Positions 22,707 to 34,960 of a stretch of DNA of 64,000 nucleotides are shown one piece after another. The DNA lies in the NCBI GenBank assembly GCA_032719365.1, contig CM064868.1, positions 15,604,463 to 15,668,462 of the forward strand. Direction: 5' to 3'. Numbering within the stretch: the stretch's first letter is position 1; every line of letters begins with the position of its first letter. The DNA is from Prinsepia uniflora. Lineage: Eukaryota; Streptophyta; Magnoliopsida; Rosales; Rosaceae. Under the pieces are notes generated by a model. It saw nothing but the letters and a program-made list of their open reading frames with translations. It was not told the origin of the DNA and did not search any database. The position numbers and the translations under genes were made by a program.

Positions 22707-24641
22707 TGTAACGACCCGTGCCGAGAGCAGGGATTAGCAAAGTGATTAGTAACGGATTAGTGAGTCTAATTGGTGTTTAGTTGGTTACTTTTGGTTTTTG
22801 GGCGTAGAAGGACGATTTTGCCCCTAGTTTGGGCAAAAAGTTGACTTTTAGTTCGGGCAGTCAATTGGGTATTGACCGATGATTGTGACGTAGTTCGGGA
22901 CGTCACGAGTACATAGACAGGTGGCACGCCCGATTCCGACATCCGAGGAGGAAGTTATGATGTTCGGAAAGTCGAGGGCATTACCGTAATTTGGGTAAAC
23001 GAAAGGGAAAAGTTGACTTTTTGCTAGACTTGTCATTTTCACTTAGACCGAGGACCGTTAGGTAGGTCTCGTCGTCCTGAGTTCAACGACAGGCGGCATG
23101 CCTTCATCGGACATTGGACGGGCGAGATAGGGTCTAGAACGGTAAGGGCAAAACGGTACTTTTTGACTCACAAGTAGGGGTATTTTAGTCTTTTTGGTGC
23201 ATTGGGAATTGGGCCCATCTGATAAGGCCATGTGTACAACAGTTTTGGGATATTTTGAGATGGGCCATGGGATGTTGACACATGCCCTTTGTCTAGTGGG
23301 TTCTAGGCTTGTGCACGGTGTGATATTTAAACGGGCTGTGTGTGTGACCGTGTTCGAGAGGAAACAGAGACAGAGTTGAGAGGAAAAGCGATCAGGTGAA
23401 GGGAGTATGTGAGTGCTGGTGAGTGAAGAAGTGAGAGCAGAGAGAGTGTAAGACTGGATGAGTGAGTTTGAGGGAGAGATTCGTGAGGAAAACTTGAGAG
23501 TTTGAGTGTGAATTCACAGGAAAAAACAGAGAAGGATCGAGGTGGTGGTGTTGCTGTGTTGTGATAAAACCCGTGGATTGTAGCTGTGGTGGTGATGAGA
23601 GGGTTGAGGGGAGTCGCGTAGGCACGGCGGAGCTCGCGGTGGTGGCCTGAGCACAGGTAATTCCTTCAAACCGTTTATATGCTCTGTTTTTCCGAAAATT
23701 TCAAACTGAAAGTCGTGAAGGTGGGAGCTGAGTCGAGGTGTTTGGTGAGTTCTAGTGGACTAAAGAGGGTCCTAGGAAGCTCTAGGGTTCGAAGACGTGA
23801 TGAGGGAGTAGACGGTTGGCCGGGAGCTTGAACAGGGAATTTGAATGGTTTCTGTTTCGAGTTGGGGACGACGGGTTAGAGGCCGTGTTGTCGTGTTTGG
23901 TTGAGGGGAATGGATTCCTAGGATCAAGACGAAGAGAATGGTGGAAAGAGGAAGGGAATTGGTGGACGGATGACAGAGATCCGGTCACGCCTGTTCGGTT
24001 TGGCTGAACCGGTCTGGACTGCTTGGACGAAGGTTGAAGACGATGAACAGTGCAGGCGCGTGAGGCCCATGCACAGCCACTTTGGGCGGCGCGTGGGGGC
24101 GCGTGGGGCATTTTCTGGGGGAACGTTCAACTAGGTTTTTGGTCTAGAAGTTGTAACGAATCTTTTGGGATAGGTTTCGGGTTAATCGGACGTCGATTCA
24201 AGTTAGTTCTGCGGGATTGAAGTTCTAGGGTTTCGTTTTACGCACGTTTGAAGTTCGGGAAAATTGGGGAATTAGGAGGACCGTCATTAACGTGTTAGTG
24301 ACGTGTTTTGGTGACTGTGACAGGATCGGGAATCCCTAGGCGGACGAGGAACGTGTAGGACGTACGGGACGCAAGTGACGTGCCCGGTATCTGTGAGTGG
24401 ACCTCTTCTCTATAATTGAGCATGCATAACTGTTTTTCTATAATTGATTTATGGTTTTACATGTGATTTCATGATTATCGAATATGTTATAACTGTTTTA
24501 TATAATTGCACGTTTTACGAGAAAGCTACAGATTTCAACACGTTTTACGAGGAAGCTTTGATTTACGATTATGATGCCATGGTTTTGGTGACAGGACCCA
24601 TCCCAATCCCCCCGGGATTAGTGCGGGATGACCCTGCTCCC

Positions 24642-24662
24642 GTCTGACACGAAGTGTCAGAC
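24642..24662 (-). other. perfect 9-bp hairpin near LTR end (B2 3' LTR)
   Basis: GTCTGACAC, GAA loop, GTGTCAGAC. The same structure occurs at the same place in every family-B LTR end seen (38249-38269, 44957-44977, 46372-46392), about 50 nt from the LTR end. Confidence 0.9.
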
Positions 24663-25332
24663 AAGGGATATTGCCGACCTTTGCCCTTCCGGGCTATCAG
24701 AGTACGCCAGGATCCGGAGGAGGCATGTGATATCTCGGTCTCTGCTACAGTCCACATCCGATGTCAACCTGAAGGGCAGTCAAAACATTAAAAACTGTGA
24801 GTGGACAAAACAAAGAGTTTATAAAAACATTTAATAAGGAAGACATTTGTACCCTCCACTAAAAAGCATGCATGCATTCGAAAACCATTTATCCAAAACA
24901 ACCATATGTGGGACTAAGCCCAAAGCAGATATAAACTAAGGTCGAAAGGACCACAATAAAAACGACCATACGGGCCACTGCCCAAATCCTGTGCACACCT
25001 GTACACACCACATATCATATATCATATATCCATCACATACATATATATAAGTCACACAACCAATCCTGTCTCGGTATCCAAAGCCACGCGCGCGCTACCC
25101 GGGTCTCAATCCGAGTCATCTCAAAGTCAAGGTCAATGTCCGCAGCCCACTGACCCTACCCGAGGTAATAGTAACCATAGCCTTCCTGAGAGTAAGGAAC
25201 CCAACTGGGGGGTGACTCCACTCAGTCGGTGCTCCGTGACTACTCCGGGGTCCACCCAGGCCAACGACCCTCCCCGGAGGAGATAATAGAAGTAAAGGAA
25301 GGTAGACGAACATATATATACATAACATAAAC

Positions 25333-25566
25333 ATTCATGACCGGTTCCCCTGAACCGTCATGATCCATGATATCCATAATCAGGTAACATGCCGGTTCCC
25401 ATAAACCGTCATGTACTGTAATAACATAACCAGGTAACATGCCAGTTCCCATAAACCGTCATGTACCGTAATAAGCAACAAGAGTTCATGCCGGTTCCCA
25501 TAAACCGTCATGAACCATGATACCATAACAAGGGTTCATGCCGGTTCCCATAAACCGTCATGAACC
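25333..25566 (-). repeat. tandem hairpin array in B2 3' LTR
   Basis: Five units with about 45-60-bp spacing. Each is a near-palindrome of 12-15-bp arms around a 5-7-nt loop, such as GGTTCATGCCGGTT, CCCATA, AACCGTCATGAACC. Confidence 0.9.
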
Positions 25567-25625
25567 TGGGAATCCATTTAAGGTTTCCTGACCTGAAATC
25601 AAAACCGTAAAGTGACTGGGTCTCG

Positions 25626-28600
25626 TGTAACAACCCGTTCTGAGAATTGGGATAAGTAGAGTGGTTAAGGTGTGATTAGTAAGGGTAATCAAGGGTTAGG
25701 TGGTCCCGAGGGGTCCGGGAACTTAGAATGACGATTTTGCCCCCGGGTTGGGCAGAAATGTTGACTTTATTTCGGGTGGTCAATTGGGGATTGACTAGTG
25801 ACCGAAACGTAGTTGAGGTTGTCACGAATCCTTAGGCAGGTGGCACGCCCGATTACGACATCCGAGGAGGAAGTTGTGATGGTCGGAAGGTCGAGGGCAT
25901 TATCGTAATTTTGATAAAGTAGGGGGAATAGTTGACTTTTTGAATAATCGAGTTTTGGTAGGTTGACCTAGGATGGTTAGATAGTTCTTGTCGTCCTGAG
26001 TTCGATGACAGGCGGCACGTATTCATCGGACTTACGAGGCGAAGGTTACGGGTCTAGGAAGTTTCGGTAAAACCGTAAAATGAGTAAAATAGGAGGGTAT
26101 TTTGGTCATTGTGGCACCTTGGGATTTGTGCACAGAGGAAAGGAATGGACGGCTGGGATTAGGCCAGGTGGGAGTGTGTGGAGTGGATGGTGACACATGG
26201 CATGTGTGTAGAGGATTCTGGTGGAATCCTGTGCATTCACGGCCCAATTAATTGGGGTGCACTCGTGCAACCGTGCAGTCCTTCGATACACAGAGAAACA
26301 GAGTGAGAACTTGAGGGGAAATCGACCGATCTGGGTGCAAGGGTGAGTGACTGGTGAGTTGTGAGAGTGACATTGAAGCAAGGAGGGATTGCTGGTCGTG
26401 AATTGGAGGTGCAATTGTGCACGGCGGCACGGCGGAAGTGAGGAGAAGAATTGAGGGAAACAGGGAGGCCGTGAACGTTTGGCGGTGGCTACGCCGTGAG
26501 GCGGTTCAAACCAAGACAAGGAGAGGCTGAGGGGGTTGCAGGGAGTCTAACGACCACCGGGGTAGGCGGCAGTGCGCACGGCGGAGCTGCAATCAAAGGG
26601 TAAGTCTTCCTGCTCTGTTTTCCCGTGGAATTTCATTTGGAAAGTCGTGACTCTGGGCTGAGAGTCGAGAGGATTGGAGGTTAGGGTAGTGATCAGGGAG
26701 GTCCTAGGTGTCGATTAGGGTGGTCGCCGTGACGGGGCCGTACACGGCGGAGCTCAGTCGAAGATGGGTCTCTTTTACCCTGTTTCGGCAGTGAACTTCG
26801 AACGGTAAGTCGACGAGTTTGGGGGTGAGTTGACGGTATAGGAAGGTTGGTCTGGGTTCATTGAGGTCTTAGGGACCGTCTGGTGTCGCCACCGTGAAGG
26901 GTGGTGAGCTGGGTGGTCGGATCGTGAAATAGAGTTTTGGGGAGGTTTGATTTCGAGCTTAAGACGACGGGTAGGAGGCTGTGTCGAGGTGATTGGAGGA
27001 TGGGGATGCTTAGAGTAAGGTTGGACGAAGCTAGAGGAGAAGGAAGGAGGTGTTTTAGTGCAGGCACGGCGGAGAACCGTTGACGCCGGTTCAAGCTGTA
27101 GCCTACTGTGTTGAACCGGGTCGACGTGAGGTTGAAGGTGCACTGTAGCTGGCGCGTGGGGCCACGCGCAGCCATTTTGGGAGGCGCGTGGAGGCGCGTG
27201 CGGCGGTTCTGGGAGAAACGGTCAACATCGTTTTTGGTCTAGGAGTTGTTGTGAGTTCAATGGAATTGGTTTCGAGTCAATCGGAAGTCGTTTGAGTTGA
27301 GTTTCGCGAGGGTGAAAGTTTAGGGTCCCGGGTTCTTACGTTCAGTATTCGGGGAATTTTGAGGGAATTTAGGTGAACCTTCGTAGACGTACTAGTAACG
27401 TAATTTGACGGTGTTTGACAGGATCGGGATTTCCCGAGGAAGCCGAGGATCGGGCTGGACGTTCGGGACGCGAGTAGGGCTCAGTACTGTGAGTGGACCC
27501 TTTCCTTAAACTCGAGCATGCATAACTGTTTTTATATACGTATTTTATGGTTTTACTTATGAATCTATGTTTATTGAATATGAAGTGATGATTTTGTGTG
27601 TTTGCACGTTTTTCGAGAAAAAGACGGTTTTGGCACGTTTTTCGAGAAAATGTTGGTTTTCGGATTTTGATGTCACATTTGGGGATTTCCACCGATAAAG
27701 GTTTTCTAATAATGATAAATGGGTTATGAAATGTGATTTGTGATTACATATGATTTTGGTATGAAAATGGATATTTTTCCGGATTTGGGTTCGGAATGAC
27801 GGTTCTGAATGCCGGAAGGGCATCAGACCAGTGATTTCGGATTCGGGTTTGGATATGGATTGGTAAATGGTTTTCAAATGGTTTTGGGATTGGATTTGCT
27901 GGATCTGGATATTGGGTTTAAAGACCCGGATATATATGTGACGGGGGACCGGCCGGATTGGGTTTAAAGACCCGGATTGAGTTTAAAGACTCGGGAGTTT
28001 AAAGACTCGGATATATATTGATTTTCCCCCGTAGGCCTTGAGTTTAAAGACTCGGGAGTTTAAAGACTCGGATATGATAAGGCCTGGATTGAGTTTAAAG
28101 ACTCGGGAGTTTAAAGACTCGGATAGGTCCAGCAGGTTTGATCGGGAAAATGATGATTTGGTGTTTATGGTTTTGATACGGTTTCTGATACTCATGTTAT
28201 GGTTTCTTATGGTATTTTATAGTGTTTCTGTTTCTTATGATGTTTTATGATAATTGATTTATAACTGTGTTCAGAACTATGGGTTATGCATGTGGTTTCA
28301 AAACGGAGGGTTTAACTCGGTTTTCTTATAAAATGGTTTTTGAACTTTTGTACCTTTTGGTCCACTCACATTTTCTGTTTTAAATTGCCCTCCAGGTTGT
28401 GGAGCTAGCGCGGGGTCTTGACGTCGAGGCAGAGTCTGAGGCATAGAAGCGACGTGAGAGTTCCCAGAATAGATTAAAGGCTTCCGTGTGTGTGTAGTTA
28501 TCGGTTTTATTTTCTTTGTATGTTCGTACTATGTTCTGTAAATGCTACCTTCGGGACACTGTGTCTAATTACTCCTGCGTTTGACTGGTTTTGAGTGAGT

Positions 28601-28683
28601 TTTACTTGAGTTTTGTGTCGAGGAGTCAGACGGGAGCGGGATTTACCTCGGGTTTCGGGGTGAAACCGGGGTGGGTCCTGACA
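25626..28683 (+). repeat. C2 5' LTR
   Basis: 3058 bp, TGTAACAACCC to GGTCCTGACA. It contains eight TTTAAA-centred palindromes at 27914-28125. Frames seen in it on the minus strand recur exactly in the 3' LTR and are not genes. Confidence 0.93.
27910..28127 (+). repeat. TTTAAA-centred palindrome cluster (C2 5' LTR)
   Basis: Eight copies: two of GGGTTTAAAGACCC (near 27914 and 27959) and six of GAGTTTAAAGACTC (from about 27978 to 28121), most followed by GG. Arms change together (GGG with CCC, GAG with CTC). The solo LTR C1 has the same cluster at 41428-41640; the C2 3' LTR keeps two. Confidence 0.92.
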
Positions 28684-28685
28684 AT

Positions 28686-28697
28686 TGGTATCAGAGC
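28686..28697 (+). other. C2 primer-binding site
   Basis: TGGTATCAGAGC two bases after the 5' LTR, complementary to initiator Met-tRNA. Confidence 0.95.
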
Positions 28698-28790
28698 ATA
28701 GGTTTGTCGAGTTTGTTGGGTCTGTCGGTTTGTGAGGTTGTGTTTTAGTTTCTTAACTACTTCTATGCCTCTTTCAGCGTGCGGTTGACG

Positions 28791-29869
28791 ATGCCTCCGA
28801 GACGTAGACCCCCTCCACAACCTGAGAAGTAGCAAGAGAGACGGAGAGTGCCACGATTGAGCGAGCCCAGCGGCTCGGGGCTACTACTTTTAGTGGTGGG
28901 GCTGATCCTGAGGAAGCCCAGAGGTGGATTACCCGACTTGAGCGGATTTTTGCAGTGATGCATTGTCCGCCGGAGGAGCGCGTATTGTTGGCTGCATTTT
29001 TGCTAGATGGTGCGGCGTATGAGTGGTGGTATACCCTCGAGTTGTCCGGTTGGGATGCCCATAGTGTGACCTGGGAGACGTTCAGGGAACGGTTTCTGGA
29101 GCAGTATTATCCTCGTTCTTTCCGGGATGCTAAGGAGGCGGAGTTTCTGCAGCTCCAGCAAGGGAATATGACAGTGGCAGAGTATGAACGGAAGTTCCAG
29201 ATGTTGTCTCGGTTTGCTCCTGCTTTTGTGGCCACTGAAGCCGAGAAGTGCCGTAGGTTTGAGTTGGGTTTGCGAGGTGAGATTCGAGCCGTAGTGACGG
29301 CTGGAACTTTTGCTACCCTCCGAGACTTGTCGGATGCTGCGGTGCGAGTTGAGGCTAGTTTGCCGGTGCGACGCCGGGAACCATCGATTCCTGGAGTTTC
29401 GAGCCAGCGGACACCGAAAAGAGGTAATTTCGGTGGATCGTCCTCGTCGGGCGATGATCGTTTTGGTAGGCCTGGCAGTGCCCAGAGTTCAGGATTTTGG
29501 GGTTATCGAGTACCGCCGACTCCGCAAGCGAGTGCGACGTCGGTAGCGTCCACAGGGAGATCGAGCAGTGGACCAGGCTGGAATGTGTGTTTCTATTGCG
29601 GGGAGCGAGGTCATTTCCGATGTGAGTGTCCACTGTTACCACAGGAAGGTGGTGTAGGAAGAGGAGCAGCGGAGCCTGGGCAGAGTACAGCATTAGGGAC
29701 AGCGGGCACTAGAGGAGGTGGTGGTACAGCCACGAGTAGTTCGAGGGGACGTGGTAGAGCGTCAGGATCTCAGGCCCGGGTGTTCTCGATGACGCAGCAG
29801 GAGGATCAGTCGATATCAGATGTGGGGACAGGTACTTGTTTCACTTTTGGTTGTTCTGTTTCGGGGTAG
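28791..29869 (+). pseudogene. gag: Ty3/gypsy Gag (capsid and zinc knuckle), decayed
   Basis: The likely start is ATG 28791 (MPPRRRPPPQPEK), but a TAG follows at 28830 and the rest is in another frame. The main frame runs from about 28850 to 29869. It has a capsid-like retrotransposon gag domain (AYEWWYTLELSGWD, TWETFRERFLEQYYPRSFRD, EAEFLQLQQGNMTVAEYERK, RRFELGLRGEIR), then a Gly/Ser-rich linker and the zinc knuckle CFYCGERGHFRCEC (CX2CX4HX4C). It ends soon after MTQQEDQ, the point where protease normally begins. Gag packages the RNA into virus-like particles. With its N-terminal frameshift and stop, and no pol, the product would not be functional. Confidence 0.9.
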
Positions 29870-30389
29870 AGTCTAGGAGTTTTCCTAGAGGACTTGGAGT
29901 GTACCGTAAGTTCCGTAGCAGGTTGATGGGAAGTAGAGGAAAGGAGTGACTATAACTGATCGATCTGAGACTGTGGAAGGAGAGAACCCACAAGCTAGAG
30001 TTTGCCTTTAGGACTTTGTGGAGTTAGTCCGACCGTGGACGGAATAGTAGCCGAGGGAGATGGGTGGACGATTGTTTGGGTTAGTAGTCGAGTTGGTTCG
30101 GGCAGGTAGGGTGGTTGTATACGAGGATGTACTCTATGACTTCTGTCGGGCATTGTGAAATGAGGTCTTTTATAATACCTTTGTTTTCTGTTCATAGAGT
30201 TTCCCTTGCGTACACCATGTAGTTACATAGCTAGGGTTGGCTGTGGCAACAGTAGTTGGGGATGGAGTGAAATACCCAAGGTGGAGATGATAGACAGGAA
30301 ACCTAGGAGAGGTTGTTCCTTAGGAGACCCTAGGTGTCGGGGACTAGCTGTGGAATTTCGGGGACGAAATTCTTTTTAGGTGGGTAGAT
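29870..30389 (+). other. C2 interior after gag; pol deleted
   Basis: About 520 bp with frequent stops in all frames, ending in GGGGACGAAATTC and a purine-rich stretch before the 3' LTR. A full gypsy element would have several kb of pol here. The GGACGAAATT motif before the 3' LTR is shared with family B. Confidence 0.85.
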
Positions 30390-32991
30390 TGTAACAACCC
30401 GTTCTGAGAATTGGGATAAGTAGAGTGGTTAAGGTGTGATTAGTAAGGGTAATCAAGGGTTAGGTGGTCCCGAGGGGTCCGGGAACTTAGAATGACGATT
30501 TTGCCCCCGGGTTGGGCAGAAATGTTGACTTTATTTCGGGTGGTCAATTGGGGATTGACTAGTGACCGAAACGTAGTTGAGGTTGTCACGAATCCTTAGG
30601 CAGGTGGCACGCCCGATTCCGACATCCGAGGAGGAAGTTGTGATGGTCGGAAGGTCGAGGGCATTATCGTAATTTTGATAAAGTAGGGGGAATAGTTGAA
30701 TTTTTGAATAATCGAGTTTTGGTAGGTTGACCTAGGATGGTTAGATAGTTCTTGTCGTCCTGAGTTCGATGACAGGCGGCACGTATTCATCGGACTTACG
30801 AGGAGAAGGTTACGGGTCTAGGAAGTTTCGGTAAAACCGTAAAATGAGTAAAATAGGAGGGTATTTTGGTCATTGTGGCACCTTGGGATTTGTGCACAGA
30901 GGAAAGGAATGGACGGCTGGGATTAGGCCAGGTGGGAGTGTGTGGAGTGGATGGTGACACATGGCATGTGTGTAGAGGATTCTGGTGGAATCCTGTGCAT
31001 TCACGGCCCAATTAATTGGGGTGCACTCGTGCAACCGTGCAGTCCTTCGATACACAGAGAAACAGAGTGAGAACTTGAGGGGAAATCGACCGATCTGGGT
31101 GCAAGGGTGAGTGACTGGTGAGTTGTGAGAGTGACATTGAAGCAAGGAGGGATTGCTGGTCGTGAATTGGAGGTGCAATTGTGCACGGCGGCACGGCGGA
31201 AGTGAGGAGAAGAATTGAGGGAAACAGGGAGGCCGTGAACGTTTGGCGGTGGCTACGCCGTGAGGCGGTTCAAACCAAGACAAGGAGAGGCTGAGGAGGT
31301 TGCAGGGAGTCTAACGACCACCGGGGTAGGCGGCAGTGCGCACGGCGGAGCTGCAATCAAAGGGTAAGTCTTCCTGCTCTGTTTTCTCGTGGAATTTCAT
31401 TTGGAAAGTCGTGACTCTGGGCTGAGAGTCGAGAGGATTGGAGGTTAGGGTAGTGATCAGGGAGGTCCTAGGTGTCGATTAGGGTGGTCGCCGTGACGGG
31501 GCCGTACACGGCGGAGCTCAGTCGAAGATGGGTCTTTTACCCTGTTTCGGCAGTGAACTTCGAACGGTAAGTCGACGAGTTTGGGGGTGAGTCGACGGTA
31601 TAGGAAGGTTGGTCTGGGTTCATTGAGGTCTTAGGGACCGTCTGGTGTCGCCACCGTGAAGGGTGGTGAGCTGGGTGGTCGGATCGTGAAACAGAGTTTT
31701 GGGGAGGTTTGATTTCGAGCTTAAGACGACGGGTAGGAGGCTGTGTCGAGGTGATTGGAGGATGGGGATGCTTAGAGTAAGGTTGGACGAAGCTAGAGGA
31801 GAAGGAAGGAGGTGTTTTAGTGCAGGCACGGCGGAGAACCGTCGACGCCGGTTCAAGCTGTAGCCTACTGTGTTGAACCGGGTCGACGTGAGGTTGAAGG
31901 TGCACTGTAGCTGGCGCGTGGGGCCACGCGCAGCCATTTTGGGCGACGCGTGGAGGCGCGTGCGGCGGTTCTGGGAGAAACGGTCAACATCGTTTTTGGT
32001 CTAGGAGTTGTTGTGAGTTCAATGGAATTGGTTTCGAGTCAATCGGAAGTCGTTTGAGTTGAGTTCCGCGAGGGTGAAAGTTTAGGGTCCCGGGTTCTTA
32101 CGTTCAGGATTCGGGGAATTTTGAGGGAATTTAGGTGAACCTTCGTAGACGTACTAGTAACGTAATTTGACGGTGTTTGACAGGATCGGGATTTCCCGAG
32201 GAAGCCGAGGATCGGGCTGGACGTTCGGGACGCGAGTAGGGCTCAGTACTGTGAGTGGACCCTTTCCTTAAACTCGAGCATGCATAACTGTTTTTATATA
32301 CGTATTTTATGGTTTTACTTATGAATCTATGTTTATTGAATATGAAGTGATGATTTTGTGTGTTTGCACGTTTTTCGAGAAAAAGACGGTTCTGGATTGA
32401 GTTTAAAGACTCGGGAGTTTAAAGACTCGGATAGGTCCAGCAGGTTTGATCGGGAAAATGATGATTTGGTGTTTATGGTTTTGATACGGTTTCTGATACT
32501 CATGTTATGGTTTCTTATGGTAGTTTATAGTGTTTCTGTTTCTTATGATGTTTTATGATAATTGATTTATAACTGTGTTCAGAACTATGGGTTATGCATG
32601 TGGTTTCAAAACGGAGGGTTTAACTCGGTTTTCTTATAAAATGGTTTTTGAACTTTTGTACCTTTTGGTCCACTCACATTTTCTGTTTTAAATTGCCCTC
32701 CAGGTTGTGGAGCTAGCGCGGGGTCTTGACGTCGAGGCAGAGTCTGAGGCATAGAAGCGACGTGAGAGTTCCCAGAATAGATTAAAGGCTTCCGTGTGTG
32801 TGTAGTTATCGGTTTTATTTTCTTTGTATGTTCGTACTATGTTCTGTAAATGCTACCTTCGGGACACTGTGTCTAATTACTCCTGCGTTTGACTGGTTTT
32901 GAGTGAGTTTTACTTGAGTTTTGTGTTGAGGAGTCAGACGGGAGCGGGATTTACCTCGGGTTTCGTGGTGAAACCGGGGTGGGTCCTGACA
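30390..32991 (+). repeat. C2 3' LTR
   Basis: 2602 bp, about 99% identical to the 5' LTR apart from the 454-bp deletion at about 32389. Confidence 0.93.
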
Positions 32992-32996
32992 TCTCG

Positions 32997-34960
32997 TACC
33001 CGAACATAGGACATCAGTTGGACACCGTGCCCGATATCTGAGGTCATATGCCCGAGACAAAACCAAATGGGTCTCATACCCGAGTTTATCATTTTGAAAT
33101 CCAAATCCAGTTCATTAAGTCAAAACAGAAATACAGACCCGTATAAGCACCGTATAAGGCCGAAACCTCGAAATACATGCTTATACGTAACCACATACAA
33201 ATGCACCCATGGCATCATCAAACAAGTAATAAAACATATAATAAACATTTATGCATGCACCAATTTAGAAAACAAGGTCCACTCACAGACCGTCCGAGCT
33301 GCCGCCTCGATTTGCGTGCCATACGGCTCCCCGAGCCGATCACTGTCACCGGGACTCCCAAACCTGTCCAAATCGTAATAGAAGGTTACTAACTACTTAA
33401 TTAACCTCCTACCGAAGCCCCGTAATTTTTCCGTATTTTTAACTATTTTTAAAACCGAACCTAAACCTTCCGATACCCCAAAACATATCGAGACGGTGTC
33501 CGATCGACACGAAACCAGTCTCAAAATGTTCGTTACATCGAATAGATGATTTCGTATGTTGAACACTTTCCCAAATTCCCTGCCACGCGCCCTCACGCGC
33601 CGCCTGAAGTGGCTGCGCGTGGGCTTCACGCGCCTGCTACAGTACCTGCTGACGTCATCGCTGACGTCATCACTGACAGCCCCTAACAGTGACACGTGTC
33701 ACGCTCCCATTGGCCCACTGTCTGACATGTCAGTCTGACATTGTCAGATCTGACATGATGACGTCATCCCTGACATGATGACGTCATCAGGATGACGTCA
33801 TCAGTCATCCCCTACATCGGTCGGACCGGTCCGAACCGGTCCGGTCCGGTTTTTCCTGCAACTTGGACCGGCGTAACCAGTCCAGGTCTCCTTCTCCCTC
33901 ATTTTCGGTCCGTTTGCTTCCATTCCAACTCCTAAATTCCTATTTCTTCATTTCCTATCAATCCTAATTAACTAAACAACCTAAAACCTACGAAATCCGA
34001 CCGGTCCAATTTGAACCTCACGGTTCAATTTTTCCCGATCAGTCTACATGGCTTCTCGGCCGTCAACCACCACCAAAACCTTCCTAAAATGTCCCTAGCA
34101 ACCTAATGGACTCATTAAAACCATTAAAAACTAACCATAACAACGAAAATGGAAAAATGGATCAAAATGGGCTAACCGGGTACCCGTTCGGGTTTCTCCT
34201 CCTCTCGCCGCCGTGGGCGGCGGTTCAGGCCTCCAAGCCGGCCACCTCGGCTCCCTCGATCTCCCTGGTCCTCTGCCTGGTCACGGGTGATGGTTGGCTG
34301 GGTTTGGGTTGCACGGGAATGAGAGAAAATGGTGAGATCGGGTGGGTTGTGTTTGAACGAAGAAAATGAAAATGCACGGTGAAGTGCATGTATGTAATGT
34401 GTTGTCCAGTGGATGAGTGACACTTGTCACTCATCCATTGGTTGCTAAAAAGCAACTGGTCCCACTAAAGACAAACTGCACTTTTTGTCTCGTAAAACGT
34501 GCCGTCGTGAATAGTAATCGGGAACTTCCGTGAACCGTAACTTCGTCGTCGAACGTCCGAATTCGACGTGCCGCCTATCTACGGATTCGTATCGTCCTTA
34601 TCTACGTAACGGTCTTTGGCCCTCGGCCATCGGACCTCCCGGTCAAAAAGTCAACTTTTGACCTCCTATTCACCCAAATTACCAAAATGCCCCTAAACTT
34701 CCGAACGTCATAACTTCTTCCTCGAACGTTGGAATTGAACGTGCCACCTGTCTATGAACTCGTGACGTCACGAACTACGTCACGGTCATCAGTCAAAGTC
34801 CATTTGATTGCCCGATTAAAAAGTCAACGTTTTGCCACCATCAGGGGCAAAACGGTCATTTCGCACCGTTCGTCCGATTTCGCTCTACTAATCACGGATT
34901 AGCCTCACTAATCGTGATTAGTCACTAATCTAATCTAGGAATTTGGGACGGGTCGTTACA
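32997..34960 (-). repeat. B2 3' LTR, second part
   Basis: Continues 24589-25625 after the C2 insertion and ends in the reversed LTR start (GGACGGGTCGTTACA) at 34960. It includes the TGACGTCA cluster. Confidence 0.92.
33650..33800. promoter_or_regulatory. cluster of TGACGTCA and G-box palindromes in B2 LTR
   Basis: Five TGACGTCA palindromes (33650-33657, 33662-33669, 33759-33766, 33779-33786, 33793-33800), one CACGTG G-box (33693-33698), and TGACATGTCA (33723-33732) and TGACATTGTCA (33736-33746) within 151 bp. ACGT-core palindromes are known binding sites of plant bZIP factors (TGA and G-box groups). The cluster lies in an LTR, where U3 enhancers act. B1 and B3 lack it. Regulatory function is inference. 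Confidence 0.7.

Larger units (their letters stand above)
25626..32991 (+). mobile_element. nest level 5: Ty3/gypsy-type element C2 with gag only
   Basis: TG at 25626, CA at 32991, perfect TCTCG target duplication (25621-25625 and 32992-32996). 5' LTR 25626-28683, primer site 28686-28697, gag remnant, a purine-rich tract before 30390, and 3' LTR 30390-32991. The 3' LTR is 456 bp shorter. A 454-bp deletion (equivalent to 27630-28083) and a 2-bp indel account for this exactly. Otherwise I count about 16 substitutions in 2.6 kb. It is the innermost and apparently youngest insertion. No protease, RT, RNase H or integrase is present. Confidence 0.93.

Noticed and set aside
23782..24130. Minus-strand frame of 109 codons rich in Arg/Pro/Ser
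   Set aside because: Lies in solo LTR C1, with composition typical of GC-rich LTR antisense; no homologue recognised.
25333..25566. CRISPR array suggested by regularly spaced palindromic repeats
   Set aside because: Plant nuclear LTR context; spacers are similar to each other, repeats are imperfect, and no cas genes exist.
26106..27175. Overlapping minus-strand frames of 105-137 codons, repeated at 30870-31937, which could look like a two-copy gene family
   Set aside because: They are the same positions in the two LTRs of C2, antisense to the element, with no recognisable domain; repetition is explained by the LTR pair.
28950..29869. Viral or pararetroviral gene
   Set aside because: Capsid plus a single zinc knuckle between LTRs with a Met-tRNA primer site is ordinary Ty3/gypsy retrotransposon gag; no movement protein or envelope.
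33067..34455. Frames of 71-103 codons repeated at 39302-40677 and 43583-43798
   Set aside because: They recur only because B2's two LTRs and B3 are homologous; low-complexity translations with no domain.
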